This document shows positions 63,177 through 64,000 of a stretch of DNA of 64,000 nucleotides, in pieces. The position numbers and the translations under genes are program-made. Each line of letters opens with the position of its first letter. The stretch's first letter is position 1. This DNA is from an uncultured Myxococcales bacterium (GTDB taxonomy: Bacteria > Myxococcota_A > UBA9042), in assembly GCA_903840165.1 (NCBI GenBank), contig CAIMEY010000088.1, positions 30,807 to 94,806 of the forward strand, written 5' to 3'. The notes under the pieces were generated by a model that did not search any database, was not told the DNA's origin, and was given only the letters and a program-made list of their open reading frames with translations.

Positions 63177-64000
63177 CTACTTCGGCGCAATCGACCAGAT
63201 CAAGGTGCTCTTGCAGCCTGGGCAGAGCGCGCCGGTGTTGGTTGCGTCCGCCTTTACCGTTGATAACCAGTCGGTTAGCTTCAGGCTTTCGATGAAATCG
63301 TCCGACATCGAATCCTGGTCCCACAACTGGACCTCCACTTTGTCGCCGACGGAAAGCGTTACGGTGATTGATTCGCCCCAAATGGGCGTAAAAGTGTCTG
63401 GTTTTGCAGTAGTTTGCACGACCTTGACGCCGTTGACGGCGACGGCGGCATAGGGATCAGGTGCGCCACCAAAGGCGTCCCATGACGAGCCGGTTGAGTC
63501 CGTCAATGGCACGGAAGCAGAAGTAAATGTAAATACATAGCTATGCCCGGACGCGTTCACGCAAGCGCCATTTGCCGGGCAGATCGAGACCGCATCGCAC
63601 TGGCTGCTTGCCGTGCACGGACCACAGGCCCCATTGGCGCAGACTTGACCGCTTGGGCAAAACTGCGGCGGTTGCCAATGGTTACAGCCATCCGGCCCGG
63701 TGGCACAGGCTTGGAATCCTTGGGCGGAGCATTGCCCAGTGCCTTTGGTGCATTCGTCGGTGCACGACTTGACGCAGCTGGTACCACTGCAAATCTGTCC
63801 GGTTGCGCATGGCGCCGGTGTGCCCAATGCCAAACAGCCGTCGGCGCCCATTGTGCAAGTCTGGATCAAGCCTTGCGGCGTGCAAGCAGTCGCGTTTGCA
63901 GTGCATTTATCGCTGCAATTTGGCCCGATTGCCTGACAAATGCCATTGCCTGTGCATTTTGTCCCGGCTGGGCATGGCGCCTCGCTGGGTGCAAGGCAGC
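63177..64000 (-). CDS. Cys-rich secreted protein with C2-like domain (5' end off the window)
   Basis: The frame is open to the right edge, so the N-terminus is missing. At least 274 residues are visible. Upstream are two to three Cys modules (CTGNGICQ, CSDKCTANATACTPQGL, CTDECTKGTGQCSAQGFQAC) typical of myxobacterial surface proteins. The C-terminal 130 residues (DPYAAVAVNGVKVVQTT ... FTPIWGESITVTLSVGDKVEVQLWDQDSMSDDFI) follow the C2 domain pattern, including the DPY start and WDxDxxSDDF calcium-binding loop. A calcium-dependent, probably extracellular binding protein is likely. Confidence 0.72.
   Translation of the reverse strand, partial: CLAPSEAPCPAGTKCTGNGICQAIGPNCSDKCTANATACTPQGLIQTCTMGADGCLALGTPAPCATGQICSGTSCVKSCTDECTKGTGQCSAQGFQACATGPDGCNHWQPPQFCPSGQVCANGACGPCTASSQCDAVSICPANGACVNASGHSYVFTFTSASVPLTDSTGSSWDAFGGAPDPYAAVAVNGVKVVQTTAKPDTFTPIWGESITVTLSVGDKVEVQLWDQDSMSDDFIESLKLTDWLSTVKADATNTGALCPGCKSTLIWSIAPK

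Overview
The window is a GC-rich bacterial chromosome segment with short intergenic gaps, clear Shine-Dalgarno sequences and a mixture of housekeeping genes and large secreted, cysteine-rich lipoproteins. The abundance of lipoboxes, FG-GAP repeats, 'CDDGNPCT' cysteine modules, EGF-like and DCN/GCE modules, Gly-rich beta domains and a Cys-repeat protein with a cupredoxin domain is typical of Myxococcota and related deltaproteobacterial lineages. That assignment is an inference from protein style; there is no rRNA or tRNA in the window to confirm it.

Layout. 1-4.4 kb: the 3' end of aspS, an FG-GAP/UnbV surface protein coupled to a GT2 glycosyltransferase, and a DUF3105 lipoprotein. 4.4-8.5 kb (minus strand): tatD and add as a pair, then a secreted protein with a tail-fibre-like stalk and a LamG head. 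8.7-11.4 kb: a three-part fusion (cNMP-binding domain, ThrRS-like domain, nucleoside kinase) and a small winged-helix-like protein. 11.5-16 kb: an SGNH hydrolase/lipoprotein pair and a divergent Cys-repeat/cupredoxin lipoprotein. 16-21 kb: an HtrA-type protease and an IleRS of the eukaryote-like class. 21-33.3 kb is a surface-protein island: two large lipoproteins of the same architecture (1323 and 1928 residues) flank a secreted P-domain/fibrinogen-like protein. 33.9-41.8 kb: a membrane-anchored phosphoesterase, a GMC oxidoreductase and three exported proteins. 41.8-55.9 kb is mostly housekeeping: an EF-G-like GTPase, glmS, a TVP38-like membrane protein, trpS, lon and nadB, with small unknown and esterase genes between. 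56-61.4 kb is a two-component locus. 61.4-64 kb holds nth and accessory fragments.

Three things stand out. First, a roughly 220-bp element with imperfect terminal inverted repeats occurs twice (33646-33868 and 56242-56460) and looks like a MITE. Second, its second copy abuts a histidine kinase gene exactly inside the H-box, so that gene has lost its phosphoacceptor histidine and N-terminus; the same remnant carries a one-base poly-G frameshift that fuses it in frame with the downstream hybrid kinase, with which it originally shared an ATGA overlap. Third, two distant secreted proteins (6773-8506 and 25309-27393) share one N-terminal stalk with YxDL repeats but carry different heads, which suggests a modular surface-display system.

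No prophage, integrase, transposase, CRISPR array, tRNA or rRNA was recognised.
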